64,000 bases of DNA from Acutalibacter muris (GTDB taxonomy: Bacteria > Bacillota > Clostridia > Oscillospirales > Acutalibacteraceae): the NCBI RefSeq assembly GCF_002201475.1, contig NZ_CP021422.1, positions 1,550,001-1,614,000 of the forward strand. The letters are read 5' to 3'. The notes below the pieces were generated by a model. That model saw nothing but the letters and a program-made list of their open reading frames with translations, had not been told where the DNA came from and did no database searches. A program made the translations under genes and the position numbers. Below, in pieces: positions 24,691 through 33,529 of this stretch; position 1 is the stretch's first letter, and each line of letters starts with the position of its first letter.

Positions 24691-25785
24691 ATGTACCGCG
24701 ACACGCATACCAACAGCACCGAGCGATACGAATATATAGACATTGCCAAAGGACTGTGTATGCTGGCGGTAGTGTGGGGGCATCTGATGCTGGCGGGCGC
24801 AAGCAATCGTCTGGCGTACGCCTTTCATATACAGGCGTTCTTTTTCCTGTCGGGAATGTTATTCCGACAGGAAAAGCATAAAAGCCTTTTATGCTTCGCA
24901 AAGCACCGTGCCAAAACCCTCCTGCTGCCCTATGCCGCTTTTTCCTTAGTCACCTGGACATATTGGGCGCTGCGCTGCACCCTGTTGCACATAGAGGTGA
25001 GAAGCTATTGGAAACCGCTTGCGCAAACTGTGCTGGCTCAGGGCTCCGCCGGATTTCTTGTACACAATGTAGCCCTTTGGTTTGTTACCTGCCTATTTGT
25101 AGTGGAAACACTCTACTATTTTTTGTGCAAGCTTCCGCCTTGGGCTACGGCCCTTATGTGCGCTCTGTGCGGCGGGGTGGGGTATTGGATGGTACAGCCC
25201 CACAGTTTCTTCGATTTTAAGCTGCTGCCCTGGAGCATAGAAGCCGCCATGACTGGGGTAGTATTTTATGGCGCGGGAAATCTGTTTGTTCGCAAATTCC
25301 CTCTTTCTGTTCTATATACCGCCGTTTTGCGCCGCAAGGGTATCGGAGCTGCCCTTGCCGGGGCAGCAGCCGTTCTTCTTCTGCTCCTTGGCCCGGGCAA
25401 CGGCCATGTGACCATTGCCCAGGGCAGCCTTGGCGACTGCCTTTTTCTGTTCTATCTGAATGGGTTACTTGGAGTGGCGGCTGTGCTGCTGTTTAGCGTT
25501 CTTCTGTCTGATTCTCTCTCCCTCTCACAAGGCATTCTCACAAAGCCTGTGGCCTGGCTCTCCTGGATTGGAAAAAACAGCTTCTACGCTATGGCTATTC
25601 ATATACCGGTCATGGTAGATGTAGTGTGGATTTTCTCGCATTTTACGCAGCAGGGCATGGACGCGCTGCGTACCAGCTGGCGCTTTACTTTCCCGGAGTT
25701 TCTGCTTATTCTCCTGCTTACGTCCCTGTGGATATGGGCGCTGGGGCGGGCCCGCAGATATTTTAAAAGCAGGCGTTTTTTATAA
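24691..25785 (+). CDS. acyltransferase 3 family membrane protein
   Basis: The protein has 364 residues and about ten transmembrane helices. The N-terminal motif YIDIAKGLCMLAVVWGH contains the His that is catalytic in acyltransferase-3 (OAC/OafA) proteins, and FFLSGMLF follows about 45 residues later. Members add acetyl or other acyl groups to extracytoplasmic sugars or polymers. It has a GGAAAGGAG ribosome site and lies 182 bp upstream of the Dlt-like operon, in the same direction, but that operon has its own promoter. A shared envelope target is likely but not shown. Confidence 0.85.
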   Translation: MYRDTHTNSTERYEYIDIAKGLCMLAVVWGHLMLAGASNRLAYAFHIQAFFFLSGMLFRQEKHKSLLCFAKHRAKTLLLPYAAFSLVTWTYWALRCTLLHIEVRSYWKPLAQTVLAQGSAGFLVHNVALWFVTCLFVVETLYYFLCKLPPWATALMCALCGGVGYWMVQPHSFFDFKLLPWSIEAAMTGVVFYGAGNLFVRKFPLSVLYTAVLRRKGIGAALAGAAAVLLLLLGPGNGHVTIAQGSLGDCLFLFYLNGLLGVAAVLLFSVLLSDSLSLSQGILTKPVAWLSWIGKNSFYAMAIHIPVMVDVVWIFSHFTQQGMDALRTSWRFTFPEFLLILLLTSLWIWALGRARRYFKSRRFL

Positions 25786-25830
25786 TTTTGAGATTCATCT
25801 CCCGCTGGAGCGTGCGCCCGTAGAAAGCTC

Positions 25831-25860
25831 TTGACAATAATCGTCCCCTTATGGTAAGAT
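25831..25860 (+). promoter_or_regulatory. promoter of the Dlt-like operon
   Basis: A consensus -35 TTGACA (25831-25836), an 18-bp spacer and a -10 TAAGAT (25855-25860). The leader of about 100 nt contains a possible long-range stem AACAGC (25875-25880) with GCTGTT. Confidence 0.7.
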
Positions 25861-25967
25861 AGCAACGGAATTCTTAACAGCTTTTTGCCTGCCTGTCCCC
25901 GGAAAGTCTGCGACTGCTGTTAGGGCCGTCGCTATTTTTTAAGTTTAGAAACTGCGGAGGAGTGGCC

Positions 25968-27551
25968 ATGTCCATTACATCTCTGGCCTTTGTGGCTTTT
26001 GCGGCCGTCCTGGCGGCGGCGTACTATCTTGTGCCAAAAAGGTTCCAGTGGGTGGTTCTGCTGCTTTTCAGCGCCGTTTTCTATCTTATGTCCGGGCCAA
26101 AGCACGGAGTATATATTCTGGTAACCGCTCTTTCCGCATATGCCTGCGCCCTGTGGATGGCCCGCGTCTCCCAGGGGCAAAAGGCTTTCTTCCAGGCCCA
26201 CAAGGAGCTTTCCAGGGAGGAAAAGGGCGCCATACGCCAAAAGAATACCCGGAGGAAGCGTCTGGCCCTTATAGCTGCGCTGCTGCTCAATTTTGGCCTG
26301 CTCAGCGTCTTCAAATATGCCCACTTCGTATTAGATCAGATAAACCGTCTGCTGGGTCTGTTCGGCGGTTTTCAATTCGATAATTCCTTTTCCATACTGG
26401 TCCCCCTGGGTATTTCCTTTTACACCTTCCAGACAATGGGGTACCTTATCGATGTATACTGGGACAAGGCGCCCCCGGAGAGGAATTTCTTTAAACTGCT
26501 GTTGTTCACCTCCTTTTTTCCGCAGATTACCCAGGGGCCTATCAGCGGCTATTCACAGCTGTCCTGCCAGTTCCTCCAGCCCCACAGCTTCTCCTATGAG
26601 AACTTTGCCGCCGGGTGCCAGCGTATGATCTGGGGCTATTTTAAAAAGCTGGTTCTGGCCGATACCCTGGCCCCCTGCGTTCATGCGGTATTTGAAAACT
26701 ACGCCCAATATTCCGGCCCCGCCGTGCTGACAGGCGTATTTTTTTACAGCATACAGATATACGCCGACTTTTCCGGCTATATGGATATTATGTGCGGCCT
26801 GTGCCAGGTTTTGGATATACGTCTTGAGGAGAACTTCCTGCGTCCGTATTTCTCAAAGTCCATTGCCGAATACTGGCGGCGGTGGCACATCACCCTGGGG
26901 GCATGGTTCAAAAGCTACATTTACTACCCTATCGCCGTCTCCAAGTGGAACACGCGCCTGGGTAAATGGGCCCGCGGCCGTTTCGGCAAGACCTTCGGTC
27001 AGGCTTTGCCCGCGTCTATCGCCTTAGTGGCCGTATGGCTTGTGACGGGTATTTGGCACGGAGCCAGCTGGGCGTATATCGCCTGGGGCGGGGTCAACGG
27101 CCTGTTCATCATCGTTTCCCTGTGGCTCGAGCCTCTGTACCAATGGGGCCGGGACAAGCTCCACCTCCGGGAAAGCTCCTTCGGCTGGCGGCTGTTCCAG
27201 GTGGCGCGCACCTATCTGCTGGTCTGTTTTATAAAGGTGCTGCCGGAGGTGGGCGGTCTTCGCCAGGGTCTGGGGCTGTGGCGGCAGGTTTTCACCGGCC
27301 GGCGGCTGCCCTCCTTTGCAGAGCTGTTTCCCTATGGTATGCCCCTTTCCTCCCTTATAATGGTTGCCGTTGCCACAGGGGCGCTGCTGCTTGTCAGCCT
27401 GCTCCAGCGCAAAGGATCTGTGCGTGCCTGGTTCGGGAGGGCCCCTCTGCCCGTGCGCGCTTTTACCCTTGCGGTGCTTCTGGTGCTTACCGTCTACTTT
27501 GGCGTGCCGGCTTCCGGCAATGTAGGAGGTTTCCTCTATGCGCAATTTTAG
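25968..27551 (+). CDS. MBOAT family acyltransferase, DltB-like
   Basis: A multi-helix membrane protein of 527 residues that would pass an activated acyl or aminoacyl group from a carrier protein across the membrane. The MBOAT core holds the conserved His residues in WRRWHITLGAWF (about His307) and WHGASWAYIAWGG (about His364), and the FFPQITQGPI segment. The start is ATG 25968, seven bases after GCGGAGG; GTG 25962 is too close to it. It overlaps the next gene by 14 bp. Together with the three genes that follow it forms a DltB-DltD-DltA-DltC-like set in an order different from the usual dltABCD. Confidence 0.9.
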   Translation: MSITSLAFVAFAAVLAAAYYLVPKRFQWVVLLLFSAVFYLMSGPKHGVYILVTALSAYACALWMARVSQGQKAFFQAHKELSREEKGAIRQKNTRRKRLALIAALLLNFGLLSVFKYAHFVLDQINRLLGLFGGFQFDNSFSILVPLGISFYTFQTMGYLIDVYWDKAPPERNFFKLLLFTSFFPQITQGPISGYSQLSCQFLQPHSFSYENFAAGCQRMIWGYFKKLVLADTLAPCVHAVFENYAQYSGPAVLTGVFFYSIQIYADFSGYMDIMCGLCQVLDIRLEENFLRPYFSKSIAEYWRRWHITLGAWFKSYIYYPIAVSKWNTRLGKWARGRFGKTFGQALPASIALVAVWLVTGIWHGASWAYIAWGGVNGLFIIVSLWLEPLYQWGRDKLHLRESSFGWRLFQVARTYLLVCFIKVLPEVGGLRQGLGLWRQVFTGRRLPSFAELFPYGMPLSSLIMVAVATGALLLVSLLQRKGSVRAWFGRAPLPVRAFTLAVLLVLTVYFGVPASGNVGGFLYAQF

Positions 27552-28554
27552 AAGGGCTCTGTGTTCGGTCCTCGCGGTGCTGGTATGCTTTTCGCTGATA
27601 ACCGCCGTCATCGTTTTTCCATATTACGCCTGGGGTACGTACCCCTATCAGGACGCGAAGGTCCGTAAAGACATGGCGGGTCAGTTTGACCTCTTGGTGT
27701 CCAGCGCCTCCCAGGGACTGCGGGCCATAGACCCAAGGGCCCTGGACGACGCCCTGGGCTGCACAAGCTATGATTTGGGAGCTCCGTTGCAAACTATGTA
27801 CGGCCGCTACCTTTTTCTTAAGGAGGAATTGGATCGCAACCCGGTGAAAACTGTTATCTTAGAGCTTTCTTATGACGCCCTTTCCCGTTCTTACAACGAT
27901 TATGGCAGGGAGGGCAGCATATATCAGCTGGGGCGGTCAGATAACCTGGGGCTTTGGGTGGAATACTTTTTCAGACAGGTCCCTCCCGCCGACTGGGCTC
28001 ATCTGTTGTATGACACGATGAACCGAGGTGTCCATACCTGGCGGCAGCTGCTTGCCGGTGAGTTGTCCGTACCCAAGCACTATGAAACCCACGGCTTCTG
28101 GCCGGGTCTGGAAAGCACGCCTATGCCCGGCCCGGAAAATTATGAAAAGGATTATCACACAGAGGCTCTTTCCACAGTCCCGCAAGAGGACAACCTTTAT
28201 TGGCTGGATATGTGCCTGTCCCTGTGCCGGGAAAGGGGCGTTCGGGTGGTGATGATCGCCACGCCTCTTTCTGAATATATGCTTTGGAGTACCAGCGGAT
28301 TTGACGAAATCCTGGCGACCCACCGTGCGGTAAGTGAAAAATGGGGCGTACCCTTTTACGATTTTAATCTGAAGAAGGACAAGCTGGAGCGGTACCCGGA
28401 GGAGACCGCCTATTTCGACCAGCACCATCTCTGCGAAGCCAGTGCTCGGGATTTTCCATATGACCTGGCGGAGGTACTCATGGCGGAAAAACCCGACGCC
28501 CTTTTTTACGGCTCTTATGAGGAGGCCCTTCACGCCCGGTACCAGGCCCCCTAA
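27538..28554 (+). CDS. SGNH-type membrane-anchored protein, DltD-like
   Basis: The protein has 338 residues with one N-terminal transmembrane helix (about 8-30) and an extracytoplasmic SGNH-like domain. The nucleophile block is VSSASQGLRAIDP, followed by the YDLGAPLQTMYG block and a C-terminal FDQHHLCE that supplies a D-x-x-H pair. DltD-like proteins work with the MBOAT partner to place the D-alanyl group on the polymer. It overlaps the MBOAT gene by 14 bp, which implies coupled translation. Its sequence is not a close match to classical DltD, so it may serve another acceptor. Confidence 0.7.
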   Translation: MRNFRRALCSVLAVLVCFSLITAVIVFPYYAWGTYPYQDAKVRKDMAGQFDLLVSSASQGLRAIDPRALDDALGCTSYDLGAPLQTMYGRYLFLKEELDRNPVKTVILELSYDALSRSYNDYGREGSIYQLGRSDNLGLWVEYFFRQVPPADWAHLLYDTMNRGVHTWRQLLAGELSVPKHYETHGFWPGLESTPMPGPENYEKDYHTEALSTVPQEDNLYWLDMCLSLCRERGVRVVMIATPLSEYMLWSTSGFDEILATHRAVSEKWGVPFYDFNLKKDKLERYPEETAYFDQHHLCEASARDFPYDLAEVLMAEKPDALFYGSYEEALHARYQAP

Positions 28555-28582
28555 AATGTCTTTCTTATGAAAGGAGAGGCTT

Positions 28583-30064
28583 ATGGATTCTGTCCTGCAA
28601 TATCTGGTAGAGGCAGCGGCCCGCTGCCCGGATAAGGTTGCCTTGGCTGACGGTGAGCAGGCTTTCACCTATAGAGAGCTTCTGGAACAGTCCCGCCAGG
28701 TCGGGGCCTTTATTTCCAGTCGGGAGCCGCCCGGCCGGCCCATAGGGGTGCTGGCCAAGCACTGTGCCGCCACCCCGCTGCTGTTCTATGGGGCGCTGTG
28801 GGCCGGCTGTTTCTATGTGCCGCTGGACCCGGAGCTTCCCAGCGCTAAATTGCAAAGGCTGTTAGCGGACTGTAACCCTTCTCTGGTGCTTACCACCGAC
28901 GCCGGGGACCCTTTGCCCTTCTCCGGGGAGACTGTATGTCTGGCAGACGCTCTTAGTCGGGGAGCCGGACGGCCCCTTCCATGTCCCGAAGGTGGGCCGG
29001 AGCACCCTCTGTGCCTGCTCTATACCTCCGGCTCCACCGGCACGCCAAAGGGGGTGCTGAAAAGCCACGGGGCCGTTAAGAGCTTTGTGGAGGCGTTTCT
29101 CAGCACCTTTCCCCTTTCACCCGATGAGGTGCTGGGGAACCAAACGCCGTTTTTCTTTGACGCTTCTGCTAAGGACCTGTACCTTTCAATGCGCCTTGGG
29201 GCCCGGTTGGAGGTCCTTGACGCAAGCTTGTTCACATTTCCTGTGCGGCTGATCGAACACATGAACCGCCGGCAGGTTACCTGTATCAGCTGGGTGCCCT
29301 CGGCCCTGGCCCTTGTAACCCAGCTGAACACGTTTCAGGAAATAAAACCTCAGTATCTTCGGCAGGTTTTCTTTGTGGGGGAGGTCTTTCCCATGAAGCA
29401 GCTGAACCGCTGGCGCGCTGCCCTGCCTCATGTGCGGTTCACAAACCTATACGGTTCCACGGAGCTTGCGGGGGTGTGCTGCTATTATGAAGTCGCCGGA
29501 GATTATTCCGACAGCGACGCTCTTCCCATTGGCCGGGCCCTGCCAAACTGCCGGGTCTTCTTGTCTGACGGACAGGAGCCTGTCCGTCGGCCAGGTGAGA
29601 TCGGTGAGATTTGCGTGTGCTCTCCAGCCCTGGCCCTGGGCTACTATGGCGATGAAGAGAAGACTGCCGCCGTATTTCGTCAGGAGGGGGCACAAAAAGT
29701 TCTGCACACCGGGGACCTGGCCCAGTACCGTGAGGACGGCCTTTTAATGTTCGCCGCCCGGAGGGACCACCAGTTCAAGCACATGGGCAGGCGTATCGAG
29801 GCCGGGGAGATAGAAGCCGCCGCTCTGGCCCTGGAGCCTATCCTGCGGTGCTGCTGTATGTATCAGCAGGAGCGGGGCAAAATTATCTTGGCCTGCCAGC
29901 TGGCCCCAGGCTGCCAGGAGACGGCCCGGGACATACGCGCCGCCCTGAAGCAGTCCCTTGCCGACTATATGGTACCCTCAAAGGTGGTTCTGCTGCCGGA
30001 GATCCCTTTAAACGCAAACGGTAAAATTGACCGCCCGGCCCTGAGACTCAGCCTGGGCATATAG
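28583..30064 (+). CDS. DltA-like adenylation enzyme (carrier-protein ligase)
   Basis: This 493-residue AMP-binding enzyme activates a carboxylic acid and loads it on the carrier protein encoded next. Motif A3 is LLYTSGSTGTPKGVLKSHG (about 142-160), A5 is NLYGSTE (about 287), A8 is HMGRRIEAGEIEA, and the A10 lysine is in NANGKIDRPAL (about Lys481). The FFVGEVFP block aligns with the CGEVLP block of DltA, but the Cys that contacts D-alanine in DltA is replaced by Val265. The substrate may thus be another amino acid. It lies between the DltD-like and DltC-like genes, 28 bp after the former. Confidence 0.85.
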   Translation: MDSVLQYLVEAAARCPDKVALADGEQAFTYRELLEQSRQVGAFISSREPPGRPIGVLAKHCAATPLLFYGALWAGCFYVPLDPELPSAKLQRLLADCNPSLVLTTDAGDPLPFSGETVCLADALSRGAGRPLPCPEGGPEHPLCLLYTSGSTGTPKGVLKSHGAVKSFVEAFLSTFPLSPDEVLGNQTPFFFDASAKDLYLSMRLGARLEVLDASLFTFPVRLIEHMNRRQVTCISWVPSALALVTQLNTFQEIKPQYLRQVFFVGEVFPMKQLNRWRAALPHVRFTNLYGSTELAGVCCYYEVAGDYSDSDALPIGRALPNCRVFLSDGQEPVRRPGEIGEICVCSPALALGYYGDEEKTAAVFRQEGAQKVLHTGDLAQYREDGLLMFAARRDHQFKHMGRRIEAGEIEAAALALEPILRCCCMYQQERGKIILACQLAPGCQETARDIRAALKQSLADYMVPSKVVLLPEIPLNANGKIDRPALRLSLGI

Positions 30065-30087
30065 CTTTCATAAAGGAGATGTAGAAA

Positions 30088-30318
30088 ATGGAGGAACTGC
30101 TGGAAATTTTGGAGGACATTGATCCTGATATTGACTATACCACCGCTGAACACCTGATAGACGGCAAGCTGCTGGATTCGTTCAGCATCGTATCCCTGGT
30201 GTCTGAAATCGCCAACACCTTTGATATTGAGATATCGCCTAAGTACCTGGTACCGGAAAACTTCAACAGCGCTGCCGCCATGTGGAGCATGATCTGCCGC
30301 CTCCGGGAGGAGGAATAG
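30088..30318 (+). CDS. DltC-like acyl carrier protein
   Basis: A 76-residue acidic carrier protein. Ser31 in GKLLDSFSIV is the expected phosphopantetheine site and matches the LLDSF motif of DltC. The helical pattern and the FDIEISPKYLVPENF segment also fit DltC. It accepts the aminoacyl group from the adenylation enzyme just upstream (23-bp gap) and delivers it to the MBOAT protein. It is the last gene of the operon and is followed by a hairpin. Confidence 0.88.
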   Translation: MEELLEILEDIDPDIDYTTAEHLIDGKLLDSFSIVSLVSEIANTFDIEISPKYLVPENFNSAAAMWSMICRLREEE

Positions 30319-30369
30319 TTCCCAACATATAAAGACCTCTTAATTTTAATGGAGAAAATCTGTAGTGGT

Positions 30370-30398
30370 AAGCCGGTCTCCGGGAAGGGAGAGCGGCT
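30370..30398 (+). terminator. hairpin after the Dlt-like operon
   Basis: The stem AAGCCGGTCTCC against GGAGAGCGGCTT (one mismatch) closes a GGGAAG loop and is followed by TTCCACC. The T run is short, so termination may be partial. Confidence 0.6.
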
Positions 30399-30427
30399 TT
30401 TCCACCAAAAGAAAAGGAGTGTTCCAT

Positions 30428-32323
30428 GTGGCAAAAATGGCGGTTCTTGTACCATACGCTGAGATGAGGGACATGGCGCGGCCCATGGCGGCCAGGTATG
30501 GATATCTCAGCCCGATGTGCATTGAATATGCGGAGACCTGCAGGGTACAGAGCCGCGCCCGGGAACTGGAGCGGCAGGGCTGCGAACTCATAGTGGCACG
30601 GGGACTGCAGGCCACGCTGGCCCGGCAGGTGGTGAAGATACCTATAGTGGAGATACGCGTGACAAGCCAGGAGATAGGTATGCTGGCGCTGGATTTGAAG
30701 GGAGAGCTGGAGGAGCCCTGTCCGCGCATAGGGCTGGTGGGCTTTTCCAACGCTCTCAGCGATACCGCCAGCTTTCATGGCCTTTTCGGCGTCAAGCTGC
30801 CCAGGTACATGGCCGAGAGCCAGGAGGAGCTTTCCCGCTTTGTAGACAAGGCCCGGCAGGAGGGCTGCCATGCGGTGATAGGCGGGGAGGTGGTCTGCCA
30901 GAGGGCCAGGGAGCTGGGGCTTCCGTGCCGGTTTATACCCTGCGGGCGGGAGAGTTTGGAGGACGCCTTCAGAATGGCCTCCCAGGTGGGTTATGCCATA
31001 GATTTGGAGAAGAGCAGCCGGGCGGAGATGGATACCATGCTCAGCTACACCTTCACGGGCATCGTGCAGCTGGACTCTCGGGGCACCGTGCTCCGGGCCA
31101 ACCGCATGGCCTTTAATATGCTGGGACTCGCTCCCGGCGATATGCTGGGCAGTGCCATTGCAGACGTGCTCCCCGAGCTGCCCAGGTCTCTCTTTGATCA
31201 GGCGCTCCACGAGGGCAAGGAAACCTACGCCATCCATGTGCCCCTGCACAAGCTGGCGGTCATAGTGAACATCGCCCCGATCCTGGTAGACAATGCCATA
31301 CACGGGGCCATCCTCACCTTCCAGGAGGGGGAGAGGGTGGAGGAGATGAGCGGCGAGTTCCGGCGGGACCTGTATCAGCAGGGATATTTTGCCCGCCTGC
31401 GCTTCAGCCAGCTGCCCCAGGAGAGCGCCGAGAGCAAGCGGCTGATAGCTATGGCAAAGCGGGTGGCGGGCTGCAGTGCGCCTCTGCTCCTGTCCGGGGA
31501 GCCCGGCTGCGGCAAGGCTATGATTGCCCAGTGCATACACAACGAGAGTCTTGTGCGGGACAACGCTTTCGTGCCTCTGGACTGTGCGGCCTTTCAGGAG
31601 GACACCCTGGACACCATGCTTTTCGGAAACTATACCAGCCGCCAGAGCGGGACCCTCTGCCTTGCGGAGACCGCCCAGAATGGTACCCTTTACCTTTCCC
31701 ATATCGACGCGCTCTCCCCGGAGCTTCAGTATAAGGTGCTTGATCTGGCCAGGGGACGCCTTCGCCATAACGGGTCCCACCCGCTGATGGCCTCCAACGC
31801 CCGGGTCATCGCCTCCTGTGACGGGAACCTCTTCGCCAAGGTACAAGAGGGAGAGTTCCGTTCGGACCTGTATTATGAGCTAAGCGCCCTGCATCTGCGC
31901 CTGGAACCTCTTCGGCGCCGCCGTGAGGACATACTGGGCTGGGTGGATATGTACCTTGAGGAGTATCAGCGCAAGCATAAGCGCTATGTGGCCCTGACCC
32001 AGGAGGCCAGAGCCTATCTTACCGGGTATAGCTGGCCGGGAAACTTGAACCAGCTTCGGGGCCTTTGCCAGCGGGTGGTGCTCCTTGCGGACAAGCGCCA
32101 CGTAAACGATCTGTTCCTGCGCCAGCAACTGGAGCAGAGGGACCCGGAGCCACGGGCGGACGCCGGTCCCCCGGTATACCAGGACCAGGAGGCCCGCCGC
32201 CTGGCGGAGCTGCTCATAAAGCATAAGGGCAGCAGGCAGGCGGTGGCAGAGGAACTGGGCATAAGCAAGACCACCCTCTGGCGGCGCATGAAGCGGCTGG
32301 GACTGGGCGGAGAGCGAGTATAA
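30428..32323 (+). CDS. PrpR-type enhancer-binding-like regulator with degenerate AAA+ domain
   Basis: The start is GTG 30428, eight bases after AAAGGAG; upstream codons in frame lie across a hairpin. The 631-residue protein has a PrpR_N sensor domain (about 1-170), a PAS domain (about 195-290), an AAA+ domain (about 330-560) and a Fis-type helix-turn-helix (SRQAVAEELGISKTTLWRRM). Walker A is altered (GEPGCGKAM). The GAFTGA loop that contacts sigma-54 is missing (MLFGNYTSRQSGTL at its place). Walker B reads GTLYLSHIDAL instead of LDEI. It probably acts without sigma-54. A phased operator array lies just downstream, before the acid-sugar genes. Confidence 0.85.
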   Translation: MAKMAVLVPYAEMRDMARPMAARYGYLSPMCIEYAETCRVQSRARELERQGCELIVARGLQATLARQVVKIPIVEIRVTSQEIGMLALDLKGELEEPCPRIGLVGFSNALSDTASFHGLFGVKLPRYMAESQEELSRFVDKARQEGCHAVIGGEVVCQRARELGLPCRFIPCGRESLEDAFRMASQVGYAIDLEKSSRAEMDTMLSYTFTGIVQLDSRGTVLRANRMAFNMLGLAPGDMLGSAIADVLPELPRSLFDQALHEGKETYAIHVPLHKLAVIVNIAPILVDNAIHGAILTFQEGERVEEMSGEFRRDLYQQGYFARLRFSQLPQESAESKRLIAMAKRVAGCSAPLLLSGEPGCGKAMIAQCIHNESLVRDNAFVPLDCAAFQEDTLDTMLFGNYTSRQSGTLCLAETAQNGTLYLSHIDALSPELQYKVLDLARGRLRHNGSHPLMASNARVIASCDGNLFAKVQEGEFRSDLYYELSALHLRLEPLRRRREDILGWVDMYLEEYQRKHKRYVALTQEARAYLTGYSWPGNLNQLRGLCQRVVLLADKRHVNDLFLRQQLEQRDPEPRADAGPPVYQDQEARRLAELLIKHKGSRQAVAEELGISKTTLWRRMKRLGLGGERV

Positions 32324-32382
32324 AAATGACCGCCGGACTTCGCGATGCGTAGGTTTGGGGAAATTTGCCTGTTTTTCAAAGT

Positions 32383-32477
32383 GTTTCATGCCGCGTTTCA
32401 AATTGCATTTTAAGAGTTTCATTGGAGGTTTCACCAAGTGAAACGTCAAGCCCGTAACACGTTTCAAAATCTGAAAT
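32383..32477. promoter_or_regulatory. operator array of GTTTCA sites with 33-bp phasing, upstream of the acid-sugar operon
   Basis: GTTTCA occurs at 32383, 32395, 32416, 32428 and 32461; the intervals 32383-32416, 32395-32428 and 32428-32461 are each exactly 33 bp. Two sites form inverted pairs, GTTTCA-N5-TGAAAC (32428-32444) and GTTTCA-N5-TGAAAT (32461-32477). A -10 box TATAAT lies at 32555-32560 without a good -35 box, so the promoter probably needs an activator, most likely the neighbouring PrpR-type protein. I see no sigma-54 -24/-12 pair. Confidence 0.7.
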
Positions 32478-32629
32478 ATATGGCGTAATAACCAAGTTTG
32501 CCCGGCTTTTTTGTGGCGTATGCCGGTTGTAAAATTCCTCTCCCGGTGATACACTATAATTCGTCTCAAGAACAGTGGAACAGCGAAATAGACGTGACAA
32601 TAATTATTTGAAAGGAAGTCGGGTCATTT

Positions 32630-33511
32630 ATGAAAATCGGTATGATAGGCCTGGGCATTATGGGCCGTCCTATGGCAAAAAATCTTCTAAAGGCAGGCTA
32701 CGATCTGACCGTCAACGACCGCAATCCGGCGGCTGCCCAGGAACTGGAGACGGCAGGGGCAAGGGCCGCCTCCAATGCGGAGATAGGCGAGACCTGTGAT
32801 CTGGTGCTCACCATGGTGCCCAACAGCCCTCAGGTCAAGGAGGTCATGCTGGGCGAGGACGGCGTTGCCGCCCATATGAAGCCCGGCGCCACCTTTATCG
32901 ACATGAGCTCCATCAATCCCATGGCCTCCAAGGAGATAGCCGCCGAGCTTGAGAAGAAGGGCATTGAGATGCTGGACGCGCCCGTCTCCGGCGGCGAGCC
33001 CAAGGCCATCGACGGCACTTTAAGCTTTATGGTTGGCGGCAAGCAGGAGGTGTTTGATAAGTTCAAGCCGGTGCTCCTGGCCATGGGCTCCTCGGTGGTG
33101 CGCTGTGGCGAGGTGGGCGCGGGCAACACCACCAAGCTTGCAAACCAGATTATAGTGGCCTGTAATATCCAGGCCGTGTCCGAGGCCTTCACCCTGGCCC
33201 AGATGGCCGGCGTGGACCCACAGCTGGTGTTTGAGGCCATTAGAGGCGGCCTTGCGGGCTCCACCGTTATGAACGCCAAGGGCCCCATGATGATAGAGGG
33301 TAACGACGCCCCCGGCTTCAAGATAGACCTGCACATAAAGGACCTGAACAACGCCCTTGACTGTGCCCACACCGTTGGTGCTCCGGTGCCCATGACCGCT
33401 CAGGTCCAGGAGATTCTACAGTGGATGCACAGCCATGAGGGCGGACAGAAGGACCACAGCGCCCTTGCCCAGTATTATGAGTACCTGACCGGCATCAAGA
33501 TTGGCCGCTGA
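32630..33511 (+). CDS. garR: tartronate semialdehyde reductase-like beta-hydroxyacid dehydrogenase
   Basis: The 293-residue NAD(P)-dependent enzyme should interconvert tartronate semialdehyde and D-glycerate. The Rossmann motif is GMIGLGIMGRPMAKNL, the substrate motif is DAPVSGGEPKAIDGTLSFMV, and the catalytic Lys is in GNTTKLANQIIVA. The GEPKAIDGTLSFMVGG block is close to GarR as I remember it. A ribosome site GAAAGGAAG lies upstream. It is the first gene of the operon behind the operator array and is followed by an aldolase with an 18-bp gap. Confidence 0.85.
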   Translation: MKIGMIGLGIMGRPMAKNLLKAGYDLTVNDRNPAAAQELETAGARAASNAEIGETCDLVLTMVPNSPQVKEVMLGEDGVAAHMKPGATFIDMSSINPMASKEIAAELEKKGIEMLDAPVSGGEPKAIDGTLSFMVGGKQEVFDKFKPVLLAMGSSVVRCGEVGAGNTTKLANQIIVACNIQAVSEAFTLAQMAGVDPQLVFEAIRGGLAGSTVMNAKGPMMIEGNDAPGFKIDLHIKDLNNALDCAHTVGAPVPMTAQVQEILQWMHSHEGGQKDHSALAQYYEYLTGIKIGR

Positions 33512-33529
33512 CCGAAAGGGGGAATTTCT

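Noticed and set aside
32501..32540. A sigma-54 promoter (TGGC...TTG) before the acid-sugar operon.
   Set aside because: The spacing between TGGC and the TTG element is two bases too long and the GC of the -12 box is absent.
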